This document shows positions 12,681 to 23,488 of a DNA stretch of 64,000 nucleotides, piece by piece. Numbering within the stretch: the first letter of the stretch is position 1; the number at the start of each line of letters is the position of its first letter. Made by a program: the position numbers and the translations under genes. Location of the stretch: contig JADCJE010000047.1 of the NCBI GenBank assembly GCA_020247305.1, forward strand, positions 106,516 to 170,515, given 5' to 3'. The notes below the pieces were generated by a model. The model was not told the DNA's origin. It saw nothing but the letters and a program-made list of their open reading frames with translations, and made no database searches. Source of the DNA: Phycisphaerales bacterium. Its GTDB lineage: Bacteria; Planctomycetota; UBA1135; UBA2386.

Positions 12681-13880
12681 ATGCCCGACCCGCTCCCCGT
12701 CGCGCTGCACGAAGTCCGGCTGACTCCGCGCGCCAGCGGCTTCGCCCGCCGCGGCCAGCCGTGGTTCTACGCCGACGACGTGCTCGCCGGCGCGCCGTCG
12801 CCGCCGCGCCTCGTGCGCGTGCGCGACGAGGACGGCCGCGATCTCGGACTCGGCATCACCGGCCCGAGCAAGCTGGCGCTGCGGCTGTGCGGCCCATGGC
12901 CCGGCGACGGCGTGCCCGACCGCGCGACGTTCTTCGCCGCGCGCCTTGGCGCCGCCATCGACGCGCGCGCCGGCAGCCTCGGTCCAGAGGACGGCGTGCG
13001 GCTCGTGCACGGCGAGGGCGATCTGCTGCCGGGTCTCGTCGTCGACCGCTACGGGCCGCTGCTCGTGCTGCAGGTCACGAGCGCCTGGGTCGAGACGGCG
13101 CTCGACGCGATCGTGCCGTGCCTCGTCGATCGCCTCGGCGCCGACTCGGTCGTCGCCCGCAACGACGTGCCGGCGCGGCGGCGCGAGGGCCTGCCCGAGG
13201 AAGTGCGCCTGCTGCACGGACGGCGCCTCGATCAGGTCGCGTTCCGCGAGCACGGCGTCGTGCACGACGTGCGCCCGTTCACCGGCCACAAGACCGGCTT
13301 CTACCTCGACCAGCGGCCGGCGCGCGCGCTCGTGCGGTCGCTGGCCAAGGGCCGCAGCGTGCTCGACCTGTTCTGCTACCAGGGCGGCTTCGCGCTCAAC
13401 GCGCTCGCCGGCGGGGCGTCGGCAGCCGTCGCCGTCGACCAGAGCGAAGCCGCGCTGGCGGCGGCGCGCGCGGGCGCCGAGCGCAACGGGCTCGCCGGCC
13501 TCACGACCGTCGCCGGCGACATCTTCGACCACCTGCGCGCGCTGCGCGAACGCGACGTGCGCTTCGACTTGATCGTGCTCGACCCGCCGGCGTTCGCCAA
13601 GTCGCGCCGCGAGGTCGAAGGCGCCGAGCGCGGCTACCGCGACCTCAACCGGCAGGCGCTGCGCCTGCTCGCCCCGAACGGCTTCCTCGTCACCTGCACC
13701 TGCAGCCACCACGTCGACGGCCCGCGCTTCGAGGAACTGCTGCGGCAGGCCGCCGCCGGGCTGCCCTTCCGCGTGGCGCTGCGGCAGCGGCTGGGCGCTG
13801 GCCCGGACCATCCGGTGTTGCTGCCGCATCCGGAGGGCGAGTACCTGAAGGTGGTGCTCCTGCAGCGCCTCGACCCATGA
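12681..13880 (+). CDS. rlmI: Class I SAM-dependent rRNA methyltransferase, RlmI-like
   Basis: PUA-like N-terminus, [59 protein letters not shown]. Confidence 0.85.
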   Translation: MPDPLPVALHEVRLTPRASGFARRGQPWFYADDVLAGAPSPPRLVRVRDEDGRDLGLGITGPSKLALRLCGPWPGDGVPDRATFFAARLGAAIDARAGSLGPEDGVRLVHGEGDLLPGLVVDRYGPLLVLQVTSAWVETALDAIVPCLVDRLGADSVVARNDVPARRREGLPEEVRLLHGRRLDQVAFREHGVVHDVRPFTGHKTGFYLDQRPARALVRSLAKGRSVLDLFCYQGGFALNALAGGASAAVAVDQSEAALAAARAGAERNGLAGLTTVAGDIFDHLRALRERDVRFDLIVLDPPAFAKSRREVEGAERGYRDLNRQALRLLAPNGFLVTCTCSHHVDGPRFEELLRQAAAGLPFRVALRQRLGAGPDHPVLLPHPEGEYLKVVLLQRLDP

Positions 13881-14089
13881 CCCCTGACCTCGCCCTGACC
13901 GTCAACGGCGAACCGCGCACGATGCCGGCCGGCAGCACCGTCGCCGACCTCGTCGCCGCGCTCGGCTGCAAACCGACCCAGGTCGCCGTCGAGCGCAACC
14001 GGGAGATCGTGCGCCGCGCCGACCACGCCGCCGTGCAGCTCGCCGACGGCGATCGCATCGAGGTGGTGACGTTCTTCGGCGGCGGTTGA
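13877..14089 (+). CDS. thiS: Sulfur carrier protein ThiS
   Basis: 70 aa, [22 protein letters not shown]...[14 protein letters not shown] with terminal GG; ATGA overlap with upstream gene. Confidence 0.9.
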   Translation: MTPDLALTVNGEPRTMPAGSTVADLVAALGCKPTQVAVERNREIVRRADHAAVQLADGDRIEVVTFFGGG

Positions 14090-14182
14090 CCGCGCGCGGC
14101 GTGCCGCGACGCGGTCCGGCCGTGCGCCCGGCGATCCGGCGTCCCCTTGTGGCCGGCCGCGCGGCGGCGCACGATCGCCGCC

Positions 14183-14971
14183 GTGACTCCCGCTGACGCG
14201 CCGCTGGTCCTCGGTCCGCACCGCTTCTCCTCGCGCCTGTTCCTCGGCACGGGCAAGTACCCGTCGATGGAGTCGATGGTGGAGGCGCTGGCGGTGTCGG
14301 GCACGCAGTGCGTCACCGTCGCCGTGCGCCGCCTGCAGACGGGCACGCCGGCGGGCAAGTCGCTGCTCGACTACCTGCCGCGCGACAAGTACGTGCTGCT
14401 GCCGAACACCGCCGGCTGCTTCGACGCCGACCACGCCGTGCGCACCGCGCGCCTCGGCCGCGAACTCGGCATGGGCGACCTCGTCAAGCTCGAGGTGCTC
14501 GGCGATCCGCAGACCCTGCTCCCCGACCCGATCGGCACGCTGGACGCGGCCAAGGTCCTGGTCAAGGAGGGCTTCGTCGTGCTGTGCTACACGAGCGACG
14601 ATCCGGTGCTGGCCAAGCGCCTGGAGGACGCCGGCGTGACCTCGGTGATGCCGGCCGGCGCGCCGATCGGCAGCGGCCAAGGCATCCTCAATCCGAACAA
14701 CATCCGCATCATCCTGGAGCGCGCGAAGGTGCCGGTGATCGTCGACGCCGGCGTCGGCACCGCCAGCGACGTCGCGATCGCGTTCGAACTCGGCGCCCAG
14801 GGCGTGCTGCTGAACACCGGCGTGGCGCTCGCCAACGATCCGGTGCGCATGGCGCGCGCGATGAAGGCCGCGGCCGAGGCCGGGCGCGACGCGTTCCTCG
14901 CCGGCCGCATCGGCAAGAAGCTGTACGCCAGCGCGTCGTCGCCGACGAGCGGCGTGATCGCCGGGGAGTGA
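14183..14971 (+). CDS. thiG: Thiazole synthase ThiG (GTG start proposed)
   Basis: [70 protein letters not shown]. Confidence 0.93.
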   Translation: MTPADAPLVLGPHRFSSRLFLGTGKYPSMESMVEALAVSGTQCVTVAVRRLQTGTPAGKSLLDYLPRDKYVLLPNTAGCFDADHAVRTARLGRELGMGDLVKLEVLGDPQTLLPDPIGTLDAAKVLVKEGFVVLCYTSDDPVLAKRLEDAGVTSVMPAGAPIGSGQGILNPNNIRIILERAKVPVIVDAGVGTASDVAIAFELGAQGVLLNTGVALANDPVRMARAMKAAAEAGRDAFLAGRIGKKLYASASSPTSGVIAGE

Positions 14972-14974
14972 CCG

Positions 14975-15667
14975 GTGCCCGCGCCGGGGCTGCTCGCCGT
15001 CCGCTTCCTGTGCGGACTGTTCGCGCTCGCGGTCGGCGCCCCGTTGGTCCAGGACCTGCTGCAGCGGCGCGCGTTGTTCGCCGCCGACGCCGCCGGGCGC
15101 ATCGAAGCGAGCATGGTCGCGTGGGTGATCGCCTGCGCCGGCGTGGCGGCGTTCGCCCGCTGGCAGCCGCCGGGACTGCCGCTGCGGCCGCTGCGTTTGC
15201 TGCCGACGCTCGGCGTCTACTCGGCGCTGGCGCTGCCGTGGTGGGGTCTGTTCGTCGCCTACGTGCGGACCCTTGCCGCCACGGGCGCGCCGGCGGCGGC
15301 GCAACCGCAGTTGCGCTACCTCGCCGACGCCGACTTCGCCCGGCCGATGACCTGGCTGTTCGTGCTCGGCACGGTGGTCGCCGCCCCGGTCGCCGAGGAA
15401 CTCGTGTTCCGCGGCTTCCTGCAGCCGGCGCTGCGTCCGCGCCTGGGCGCGAAGGGGGCGATCGCGGCGACCGCGCTCGCCTTCGGCCTCGTGCATCCGC
15501 CGCCGCTCGCGCTGCCCGCCGCGTTGCTCGGCGCCGGCTTCGGCTGGCTGGCGATGCGCTCCGGCAGCCTGCTGCCGGCGATCCTCGCGCACGCGGTCCA
15601 CAACGGCGCGACCATCGCGCTCGCCATCGCGTGGCCGGCGACGCTCGACTATCTGTATCCGCGATGA
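14975..15667 (+). CDS. CPBP family intramembrane metalloprotease
   Basis: PVAEELVFRGFLQPALRPRLG, AFGLVH, LAHAVHNGATIA. Confidence 0.85.
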   Translation: MPAPGLLAVRFLCGLFALAVGAPLVQDLLQRRALFAADAAGRIEASMVAWVIACAGVAAFARWQPPGLPLRPLRLLPTLGVYSALALPWWGLFVAYVRTLAATGAPAAAQPQLRYLADADFARPMTWLFVLGTVVAAPVAEELVFRGFLQPALRPRLGAKGAIAATALAFGLVHPPPLALPAALLGAGFGWLAMRSGSLLPAILAHAVHNGATIALAIAWPATLDYLYPR

Positions 15668-16206
15668 TCCCCGAGATGCGCGAGTTCACCGTCCACCCGG
15701 ACATGGTCGGACGCCTGAAGCGGCGCGGCGCGGCGATGGTCGCCGACAACGCGGTCGTCGTCGGCGACGTGCGCCTGGGCCGCGACGTCGGCATCTGGTT
15801 CGGCGTGACGATCCGCGGCGACGACAGCTGGATCGAGATCGGCGACGAGACCAACGTGCAGGACAACACCTGCGTGCACGTCGACGTCGGTTGCCCGCTG
15901 CGCATCGGCCGCGGCGTCACGATCGGCCACGGGGCGCTGGTGCACGGCGTCGAGATCGGCGACTACGCGCTGATCGGCATGGGCAGCATCGTGCTGGCGG
16001 GGGCGCGCATCGGCGCGCATTCGCTGATCGGCGCCGGCGCGCTGATCAAGGAGAACGCCGTCGTCCCGCCGCGCTCGGTCGTGCTCGGCATGCCCGGCAA
16101 GGTCGTGCGGCAGGTCACCGACGAGGAGGTCGAGGGCTTGCATTGGCGCGCCCGGCACTACGTGCAACGGGCGCGAACCTACCTGCGACCCGACGACCTC
16201 GGCTGA
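15664..16206 (+). CDS. Gamma-carbonic anhydrase-like hexapeptide-repeat protein
   Basis: GIWFGVTIRGDDSWIEIGDETNVQDNTCVHVD, TIGHGALVHGVEIGDYALIGMGSIVLAGARIG. Confidence 0.88.
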   Translation: MIPEMREFTVHPDMVGRLKRRGAAMVADNAVVVGDVRLGRDVGIWFGVTIRGDDSWIEIGDETNVQDNTCVHVDVGCPLRIGRGVTIGHGALVHGVEIGDYALIGMGSIVLAGARIGAHSLIGAGALIKENAVVPPRSVVLGMPGKVVRQVTDEEVEGLHWRARHYVQRARTYLRPDDLG

Positions 16207-16388
16207 GGCCGGTTGAGCGGGCAGCGTCCGGTCTTGTCGTGGATCGGCCGATGGCATCGTCCAAAGCCGCACCGCCGCGGCTTGCGGCCGGCGGGCACCT
16301 GGGCGCTTCACCGCTTGGCACGCCATGCGCGTGCTACGCTTGCACAGCCATCGCTGCGCCGTTTCGCGGTCGCCATCCCCCGATCGAA

Positions 16389-18611
16389 ATGACCTCTCCC
16401 TTCCGCAACGTCTGCCATCTCGCCGCAACCGCCGCTGCCCTCGTCGCCTGCGCGCGCCACAGCGGCACGGCGCCGACGGCGCTCGTCGGCGATCAGCCCA
16501 TCTTCGAGACGCGCACCGAGATCGCCACGGGCAGCGGCATCCATGCCGACTACCTCGTCGCCGACTTCAACGGCGACTCGCGGCTCGACATCGCGGCGTG
16601 CAGCCTGTCCGGCGAACTGCGCGTGCTCCTCGGCAATGGCGCGGCGTTCCCGGCCGGCCAGTCCAACCAGCTCGGCGGCGTGCCGGTGTGGATGACGGGC
16701 GGCGACTTCGACGGCGACGCCGACATCGACCTCGTCGTCGTGCGCAGCGCGGCCAACGTCACCGAGCTGTGGCGCAACGACGGCCAGGGCACGTTCGCGC
16801 TGAGCGCCGCGGCGCCGGTGGGCGCCGGGGCGCTCGCCGTCGTCGCGGGCGACTGCGATGCCGACGGCAAGCTCGACGTCGCGGTCTCGCGGCCGGGAGC
16901 GCCCGAGGTCATGTACTGCCGCGGCGACGGCGCCGGCGGATTTCTCGGCCTGCTGCCGCTGGCGCTGCCGGCTCCTGCCGGCGGCCAGGCCTTCCATCTC
17001 GCTGTCGGCGACGCGAACCGCGACGGCCTCGTCGACCTCGTCGTCAGCGATCCGGTGCTGTCGCGGCTCGTCGTCTACTCGGGCGCCACGCAGGGCGCGT
17101 TCGGCGAAATCGTCGACCAGTTCCCGGTTCCTGGCGCCGCGGGCGCCTGCGCCTTCGGCGATCTGAGCGGCGACGGCCTGCCCGACCTCGTCGTGTCGGC
17201 CTTCGACGCGAATCGTTACGTCGTCATCACCTCGCTCGTTGCGCCGCCGAGCCTCGGCGGCTCGGCGGTGCAGGCCTTCGACGTGCCGGTCGCCGGCAAG
17301 CCCTCGCTCGCGACCATCGCCGACGTCACCGGTGACGGTCGTCCGGACCTCGTCGGGTGCCTCGCCTTCCAGGCCTCGATGTGCATCGCGCCGCAGTTGC
17401 CGGGCGGCGGCGTCGGCCCGCAGTTCCAGCTCGACACCAGCGGCATGCCGCTGCGCCCGTTCGTCGGCGACCTCGACGGCACGGGCCGCACCGCGCTGTT
17501 TGCGCTGTCCGGCGGCGGCGATCGCATCAACCTCTGGCGCTCGCGCACGGACGCCCAGCTCGCCGGCGCACGCAACCACGCCAGCGGCCTCGGCGGCTCG
17601 TACTGGATCGAGGGCGGCGACCTCGACGGGGACGGCGACTTCGAATTGCTCGTCGGCAACGACGGCGACGCGCAGTTGTCGGTGCTCGGCAAGGACGCCG
17701 CCGGCGCGATGGTCGTCGAGGGCTCGATCGCCGTCGGCTCCGGCGTCAAGCAGATCGAAGCCGTCGACCTCGACGGCGATGGCCGCCTCGACCTCGTCTG
17801 CGCCGTGACCGGCGGCGTGCGCCTGCTGCGCAACGACTCGACGACCGCCGCCTACGCGTTCACGCTCGTCGGCGGCGAACTGCCCGAAGTCAGCACCGGC
17901 GAGTACCCGTTCGGCATCGAGGTCGCGGACGTCGACGGCGTGCCCGGTCTCGACGTCGTCGCGACCGACTTCGCCGGCGGCAACATCCACCTCCTGCCCG
18001 GCACGGGCACGCCGTTCGTGTTCGGTCCCAAGCAGACGCTCGCCATCGGCGGCGCGCCGGTCGACGTGGTCGCGCGCGACTTCGACGGCGACGGCGTCCT
18101 CGACCTCGCGGTTTCGCGCAACGCGACCGCCAGCATCCTGGTCCTGCGCCGCGAAGCCGGCGGCTGGCAGCAATTGTTCGACGTCGCCGTCGGCCAGGCC
18201 CCGAACTACCTCGTCAGCGCCGACTTCAACCGCGACAACCGCGCCGACCTCGTCGTCAGCAACGCCAACAGCAACGCCGTGTCGGTGCTGTTCGGTTCCG
18301 CCAACGGCTTCACGCGCCAGGACTACGCCGCCGGCAGCGCGCCGACGGCGTTGCTCGCGCGCGACCTGACCCAGGACGGCAATCCGGACATCCTGGTCGC
18401 CTCGCTGCAGAGCGGCGACTTCCGCGTCATGGTGGGCGACGGCGCCGGCGGGTTCCCGCTGCTGCCGACGTTTCCCGGCACGCTCGGCGCCTCCGACGCG
18501 GTGCTGCAGGACATGGACGGCGACGGCAAGCCGGAGCTGTTCCTGGCCAGCCTCGTGACCAATCGCGTGTCGCTGGTGCAGAACATCTCGGTGCCGTTCA
18601 GCGGCAATTGA
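16389..18611 (+). CDS. FG-GAP/VCBS-repeat putative lipoprotein
   Basis: LVACARHS lipobox; repeated DFNGDSRLDIA, DFDGDADIDLVV, DLDGDGRLDLVC, DFDGDGVLDLAV, DMDGDGKPELFL. Confidence 0.88.
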   Translation: MTSPFRNVCHLAATAAALVACARHSGTAPTALVGDQPIFETRTEIATGSGIHADYLVADFNGDSRLDIAACSLSGELRVLLGNGAAFPAGQSNQLGGVPVWMTGGDFDGDADIDLVVVRSAANVTELWRNDGQGTFALSAAAPVGAGALAVVAGDCDADGKLDVAVSRPGAPEVMYCRGDGAGGFLGLLPLALPAPAGGQAFHLAVGDANRDGLVDLVVSDPVLSRLVVYSGATQGAFGEIVDQFPVPGAAGACAFGDLSGDGLPDLVVSAFDANRYVVITSLVAPPSLGGSAVQAFDVPVAGKPSLATIADVTGDGRPDLVGCLAFQASMCIAPQLPGGGVGPQFQLDTSGMPLRPFVGDLDGTGRTALFALSGGGDRINLWRSRTDAQLAGARNHASGLGGSYWIEGGDLDGDGDFELLVGNDGDAQLSVLGKDAAGAMVVEGSIAVGSGVKQIEAVDLDGDGRLDLVCAVTGGVRLLRNDSTTAAYAFTLVGGELPEVSTGEYPFGIEVADVDGVPGLDVVATDFAGGNIHLLPGTGTPFVFGPKQTLAIGGAPVDVVARDFDGDGVLDLAVSRNATASILVLRREAGGWQQLFDVAVGQAPNYLVSADFNRDNRADLVVSNANSNAVSVLFGSANGFTRQDYAAGSAPTALLARDLTQDGNPDILVASLQSGDFRVMVGDGAGGFPLLPTFPGTLGASDAVLQDMDGDGKPELFLASLVTNRVSLVQNISVPFSGN

Positions 18612-18634
18612 TCCGAACCAACCCGGAGCCCCGC

Positions 18635-19585
18635 GTGAGCGACGACTTGATGGGGGTGATCCTTGCCGCCGGCAAGGGCACCCGGATGCGCCCGTTCTCC
18701 GAGCACTGGCCCAAGCCGGTGCTGCCCGTGCTGGGCAAGCCGCTGATGGCCTACCAGCTGGAGATGATGGCGGCGATGGGCATCCGCAAGGTGGTCGTCG
18801 TCATCGGCCACCTCGGGCACGAGGTCGTGCGCGCGCTCGGCGACGGCAGCCGGTGGGGCGTGTCGATCCAGTACGTCGAGCAGGAGGAGATGCTCGGCAT
18901 CGCGCACGCGGTGTCGCGCCTGGAGAGCCACGTCGACCGGCCGTTCTTCCTGTTTCTCGGCGACATCTTCTTCGTCACCGAGAACCTGCGGCACATGCTC
19001 GACCGCTTCCGCGCCGGCAACCTCGGCGGCGTGCTGGCGTGCAAGCGCGAGCCGAACCTCGAGGCGATCAAGCGCAACTTCGTCGTGCACACCGACGGCG
19101 CCGGCGTCGTCCACCGCGTGGTCGAGAAGCCGCGCTTCCCGCGCACCGACCTCAAGGGCTGCGGCATCTACCTCTTCGACCAGTCGTTCTTCGACGCCGT
19201 GCGCCGCACGCCGCGCACCGCGATGCGCAACGAGTACGAGATCACGGACTCGATCCAGATCTTCCTCGACGACGGCTACAAGGTCGAAGCGGCCGAGGTC
19301 GTCAAGGCCGACATGAACGTCAGCTACCCGGCCGACCTGCTGGACCTCAACCTGCTGCTCCTGCAGCAGAGCGGCAATGCGGACTGGCTCGCGCCCGACG
19401 TGAAGCTCGGCAAGGGCAGCGCGCTTGCGCGCAGCGTCGCGATGGCCGGCGCCGAGGTCGGCGACGGCTGCGTGCTGACGGAGTGTCTGCTGTTCCCCGG
19501 CGCGAAGGTCCCCGCCGGGCGCGTCCGTCGCCGCTCCATCTTCACGGCCGACGCCGAGATCCGCTGCGCGCCCGACGACGCCTGA
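18635..19585 (+). CDS. Nucleotidyltransferase (sugar-1-phosphate type), GTG start
   Basis: MGVILAAGKGTRMRPFSEHWPKPVLPVLGKPLMAYQLE. Confidence 0.88.
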   Translation: MSDDLMGVILAAGKGTRMRPFSEHWPKPVLPVLGKPLMAYQLEMMAAMGIRKVVVVIGHLGHEVVRALGDGSRWGVSIQYVEQEEMLGIAHAVSRLESHVDRPFFLFLGDIFFVTENLRHMLDRFRAGNLGGVLACKREPNLEAIKRNFVVHTDGAGVVHRVVEKPRFPRTDLKGCGIYLFDQSFFDAVRRTPRTAMRNEYEITDSIQIFLDDGYKVEAAEVVKADMNVSYPADLLDLNLLLLQQSGNADWLAPDVKLGKGSALARSVAMAGAEVGDGCVLTECLLFPGAKVPAGRVRRRSIFTADAEIRCAPDDA

Positions 19586-19599
19586 GTATCGTCCGCGGC

Positions 19600-21246
19600 A
19601 TGCTCGCCGCGTTCCGTGTCGTCGCCTTAGCCGTCTGCGCAGCAGCCGCCACCGGCCAGCAGGAGCCGCCGCCCACCGGCGCCGTGGTCGTGCGGGGCGT
19701 GACCGTGCACACCGGCACGGACGACCCGTGGCGCGGCAACCTGGAGGCCCGCCACGGCCGGTTCGAGCTCACTGGCTCGGTGCATCCGGCGCACCATCGC
19801 GCCGCCGAGTTCGACCTGCCTGGAGCGTTCGTGGTTCCGGGTCTGATCGACGCCCACGGCCATCTGCTCGGGCTCGGCGGACTGCTCGAAGAGGTGGATC
19901 TCGTCGGCACCACCTCCTACCAGCAAGTCGTCGCCCGCGCGGTTGCCAAGGCCAACACGCTGCCCAAGGGCAGTTGGGTCATCGGCCGCGGCTGGGACCA
20001 GAACGACTGGTCGACCAAGGCGATGCCGTCGCACCAGGAACTCTCCGCGGCCATCCCGGACCATCCGGTCTGGCTGACGCGCATCGATGGCCACGCCGGG
20101 CTCGCCAACCGCTTGGCGCTGCAGCTCGGCGGCCTCGGCAAGGACAGCGTCGCCGGCGAAGGCGGCGAGATCCTGCGCGACGAAGCCGGTGAGCCCACCG
20201 GCGTGCTGGTCGACGACGCGATGGCGGCGATCAAGCTGCCGGCGCTGTCGCCGGAGCAGATCCGCCAACGGTTGTTGGCCGCCCAGCGCGAATGCCTGCG
20301 GCACGGCCTCACCTGTGTCCACGACGCCGGCGTCGATCGCGCCACGCTCGACGCGATGGTGGCCCTGCACACGGAGGGCAAGTGGCTGCTGCGCACCTAC
20401 GTGCTGCTCGCGCCGAGCGAACGCGAGCTGATCGCGCGCGGCCCGTGGCAGACTGCCGACGCCCGCATCGTCGTGCGCGCGGTGAAGCTCTACGCCGACG
20501 GCGCGCTCGGTTCGCGCGGCGCGTCCCTGCTGGAGCCGTATGCCGACATGCCTGGCAAGCGCGGACTGGTCAGCATGCCGAAGGGCGCGCTGCTGGAGGT
20601 CGCCCAACGCTGCGCCGACAGCGGCATGCAGCTTTGCACGCACGCGATCGGCGACGCCGCCAACAGGACCGTGCTCGATGCGTATGCGGCGGTGAAGATC
20701 GAAGGCGGCATCGCGCCTCTGCGTTTCCGCATCGAACACGCCCAGGTGATCGCCGAAGACGACTTCGCCCGCTTCGCCGCGCTCGGGGTGCTGCCGTCCA
20801 TGCAGCCGACGCACCTGACCTCCGACATGCCGTGGGCGGCCGAGCGGCTCGGGCCCGAGCGTGTGTTGCGCGCCTTTGCCTGGCGGCGCTTCCATGCCAT
20901 CGGTGTCACGGTGCCGTTCGGCAGCGACTTCCCGGTCGAATCCGTCGATCCGAGGAAGGGGCTGTTCGCCGCCGTCACCACGCGGGGCGAACGCGGCGGT
21001 CCGCCCGAGGGCTACCGACCCGACCAGAAGCTGTCCCGCGAGCAGGCGATCCGTGGCTTCACGCTGCACGCGGCCCATGCGATGTTCGCCGAACGCCACC
21101 TCGGCACGATCGCGCTCGGCAAACGCGCCGACTTCACCGTGTTCGACCGCGACCTGCTCACTTGCGCCGAGGACGACCTGCTGCGCGCCAAGGTGCTGCT
21201 GACGGTGGTCGGCGGGCAGGTGGCCTACGACGGCCGCGACCGCTAG
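19600..21246 (+). CDS. Secreted amidohydrolase family protein (YtcJ-like)
   Basis: AFVVPGLIDAHGHLLGLG, GRGWDQNDW, HAIGDAANRTVLDAY, FGSDFPVESVDPRKGLFAAVT. Confidence 0.88.
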   Translation: MLAAFRVVALAVCAAAATGQQEPPPTGAVVVRGVTVHTGTDDPWRGNLEARHGRFELTGSVHPAHHRAAEFDLPGAFVVPGLIDAHGHLLGLGGLLEEVDLVGTTSYQQVVARAVAKANTLPKGSWVIGRGWDQNDWSTKAMPSHQELSAAIPDHPVWLTRIDGHAGLANRLALQLGGLGKDSVAGEGGEILRDEAGEPTGVLVDDAMAAIKLPALSPEQIRQRLLAAQRECLRHGLTCVHDAGVDRATLDAMVALHTEGKWLLRTYVLLAPSERELIARGPWQTADARIVVRAVKLYADGALGSRGASLLEPYADMPGKRGLVSMPKGALLEVAQRCADSGMQLCTHAIGDAANRTVLDAYAAVKIEGGIAPLRFRIEHAQVIAEDDFARFAALGVLPSMQPTHLTSDMPWAAERLGPERVLRAFAWRRFHAIGVTVPFGSDFPVESVDPRKGLFAAVTTRGERGGPPEGYRPDQKLSREQAIRGFTLHAAHAMFAERHLGTIALGKRADFTVFDRDLLTCAEDDLLRAKVLLTVVGGQVAYDGRDR

Positions 21247-21258
21247 AAGGACCGTGCG

Positions 21259-22098
21259 ATGATGCCCGCCACTGCCGGCCTCCCGTACGCGCAGAAGCTC
21301 GCCCTGCTGTGCGCCGACCTCGCCGCGTTGCCGGGCGCGGTGGTGGCGTTCTCAGGCGGCGTCGACAGCACGGCGCTGCTCGCCGCCTGCGTCGAAGCGC
21401 TCGGCGGGCGCGTCGTCGCGGTGACCGCCGACTCGCCGTCGCTGCCGCGCGCCGAGCTCGCCGAGGCGCAGGCGCTGGCGCAGCGGCTCGGCGCGCGCCA
21501 CGTCGTGCTGCCGACGCACGAACTGGAGCGCGCCGAGTACCGGGCCAACGCCGGGGATCGCTGCTACTTCTGCAAGAAGGAGCTGTTCGTCACCGTCGCC
21601 GCGCGCCTCGCCGAGATCGCCCCGGCCGACTGGGTCGTCGTCTACGGCGCCATCACCGACGACCTCGGCGACCATCGCCCGGGCCAGCGCGCCGCCGCCG
21701 AACACGGCGTGCGCGCGCCGCTCGTCGACGCCGGCATGGGCAAGGACGACGTGCGCCGCTACAGCCGCGACCGCGGCCTGCCGACGGCCGACAAGCCGAG
21801 CTTCGCCTGCCTGTCGTCGCGCGTGCCGCACGGCACGCCGATCGATGCCGCGGTGCTGCAGCGCATCGAGCTCGCCGAGGCGGCGCTGCGCGCGCACGGC
21901 TTCCGGCAGTTCCGCGTGCGCCACCACGGGCCGGTCGCGCGCATCGAGGTCGGTCCCGACGAGATGGCGCGCGCGTTTGCGTTGCGCGAGCAGCTGGGGC
22001 AGGCGCTGCAGGCTGCAGGCTACGTGTTCGTGGCCCTCGACGTGTTCGGCTACCGCCACGGGGCGCTCAACGCCCTGCTCGGCCAGGAAACCCACTGA
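21259..22098 (+). CDS. larE: ATP-dependent sacrificial sulfur transferase LarE
   Basis: VVAFSGGVDSTALLAA PP-loop, NAGDRCYFCKKELF, KPSFACLSSRVPHGTPI. Confidence 0.88.
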   Translation: MMPATAGLPYAQKLALLCADLAALPGAVVAFSGGVDSTALLAACVEALGGRVVAVTADSPSLPRAELAEAQALAQRLGARHVVLPTHELERAEYRANAGDRCYFCKKELFVTVAARLAEIAPADWVVVYGAITDDLGDHRPGQRAAAEHGVRAPLVDAGMGKDDVRRYSRDRGLPTADKPSFACLSSRVPHGTPIDAAVLQRIELAEAALRAHGFRQFRVRHHGPVARIEVGPDEMARAFALREQLGQALQAAGYVFVALDVFGYRHGALNALLGQETH

Positions 22099-23447
22099 TG
22101 CGACTCATGCTCCGTCTCGTGCCCGCGCTGCTGTTCGCGGGCGTCCTCGCGGCCCAGTCCGACGTCATCACCGAGGCGCGGGTGCGCGAGGCGGTGGCGT
22201 GGCTCGCCGACGACGCGCGCGCCGGCCGCGACACCGGCAGTCCGGAGATCGTGGTCGCCGGCGAGTGGATCGCCGATCGCTTCGCCAAGGCGGGCCTCGC
22301 CCGCGCGGTGGCCGACTCGTGGTACCACGAGTTCCCGCTCACCGGCTGGACGCTCGACGCGAGCCAGATCACCGTCACGCTGGTCAGCCGCGAGGGCGAG
22401 ACGGCGCGCGAGCACGTGCTCGCGCCCGACGTCGACGTGCGGCAGTGGACCGTCGCCGAATCGGTCGAAGGCTCCGACGAGGCCTGCACCGTCGCCCTGC
22501 TCGAGGATCCGGTGCTGCAGCGGCTGCTGACCGCCGGCGCGGCGCGGCGACCGATCTTCTGCGAGATCGACGAGTCCCATCCGTACTGGCAGCGCGCCAG
22601 GGGCAGCCACCAGGTGCTCGGCGCGCGCCGGCAGGGCTCGCGTCCGCTCTTCCTCGTGCGCAAGGGCGCGCTGCCCGACGCGTTGCGCGGCGCCGGCGCG
22701 CAGTGGTCGGCGACGTGGAAGGTGGCCGCCCCGGCCAAGGCGGACGTGCCGCAGCGCAACGTCGTCGCGGTGCTGCCCGGCGCTGCCAGGAAGGACGAGT
22801 ACGTCGTGGTCAGCGCCCACTACGACCACGTCGGCACGGGCCGCGCCGTCGACGGCGACGCCATCTACAACGGCGCCGACGACGACGCGACCGGCACGAC
22901 GGCCGTGATCCTGCTCGCCGAGGCGCTCGCCAAGGCCGGGCCGCTGCCGCGCAGCGTCGCCTTCGTCTGCTTCACCGGCGAGGAGCGCGGGCTGGTCGGC
23001 AGCAAGGCGTTCTGCGAGCAACCGCCGTTCCCGCTCGCCAAGGTCGTCGCCAACGTCAACATCGAGATGCTCGGCCGGCCCGAGGCAGGGCGCGAAGGCA
23101 AGGCGTGGGTGACCGGCCCCGACCTGTCGGACTTCGCCGCGATGGCGGCCGCGGCGATGGGCAAGGCCGGCGTCGAGATCGTCGGCTTCCCGATGGCGGG
23201 ACAGCTGTTCGCGGCCAGCGACAACTGGTCGTTCGCCAAGGCCGGCGTCGTCGCGCACTCGATCAGCGCCGGTTCGCTGCACCCCGACTACCACCAGCCG
23301 AGCGACGAGGTCGAGAAGCTCGACATCGGCCACATGACGCGCGTGATCGAGGGGCTGCGCGCGTTCGTCGTCGACCTCGCGTCGCGCGAGGCGGGGCCGC
23401 AGTGGAACGAAGCCGGCCGCAAGCGGCTGGAGCGCCGCGGCCGCTGA
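22098..23447 (+). CDS. Secreted M28-family peptidase
   Basis: VVSAHYDHVGTG, GADDDATGTTAVILLAEALA, FTGEERGLVGSKAF, NIEMLGRPE, HPDYHQPSDEVEKLD. Confidence 0.88.
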   Translation: MRLMLRLVPALLFAGVLAAQSDVITEARVREAVAWLADDARAGRDTGSPEIVVAGEWIADRFAKAGLARAVADSWYHEFPLTGWTLDASQITVTLVSREGETAREHVLAPDVDVRQWTVAESVEGSDEACTVALLEDPVLQRLLTAGAARRPIFCEIDESHPYWQRARGSHQVLGARRQGSRPLFLVRKGALPDALRGAGAQWSATWKVAAPAKADVPQRNVVAVLPGAARKDEYVVVSAHYDHVGTGRAVDGDAIYNGADDDATGTTAVILLAEALAKAGPLPRSVAFVCFTGEERGLVGSKAFCEQPPFPLAKVVANVNIEMLGRPEAGREGKAWVTGPDLSDFAAMAAAAMGKAGVEIVGFPMAGQLFAASDNWSFAKAGVVAHSISAGSLHPDYHQPSDEVEKLDIGHMTRVIEGLRAFVVDLASREAGPQWNEAGRKRLERRGR

Positions 23448-23488
23448 CCTGCGCGCCAGCTGACTTGCCCGATGACCGACCGCCCAGG

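Noticed and set aside
12632-14182. TPP riboswitch upstream of thiS/thiG
   Set aside because: No room or recognisable THI-box motif in the short intergenic gaps; genes overlap.
16308-18173. 621-aa minus ORF
   Set aside because: Antisense to the FG-GAP repeat gene, which has clear family motifs on the plus strand.
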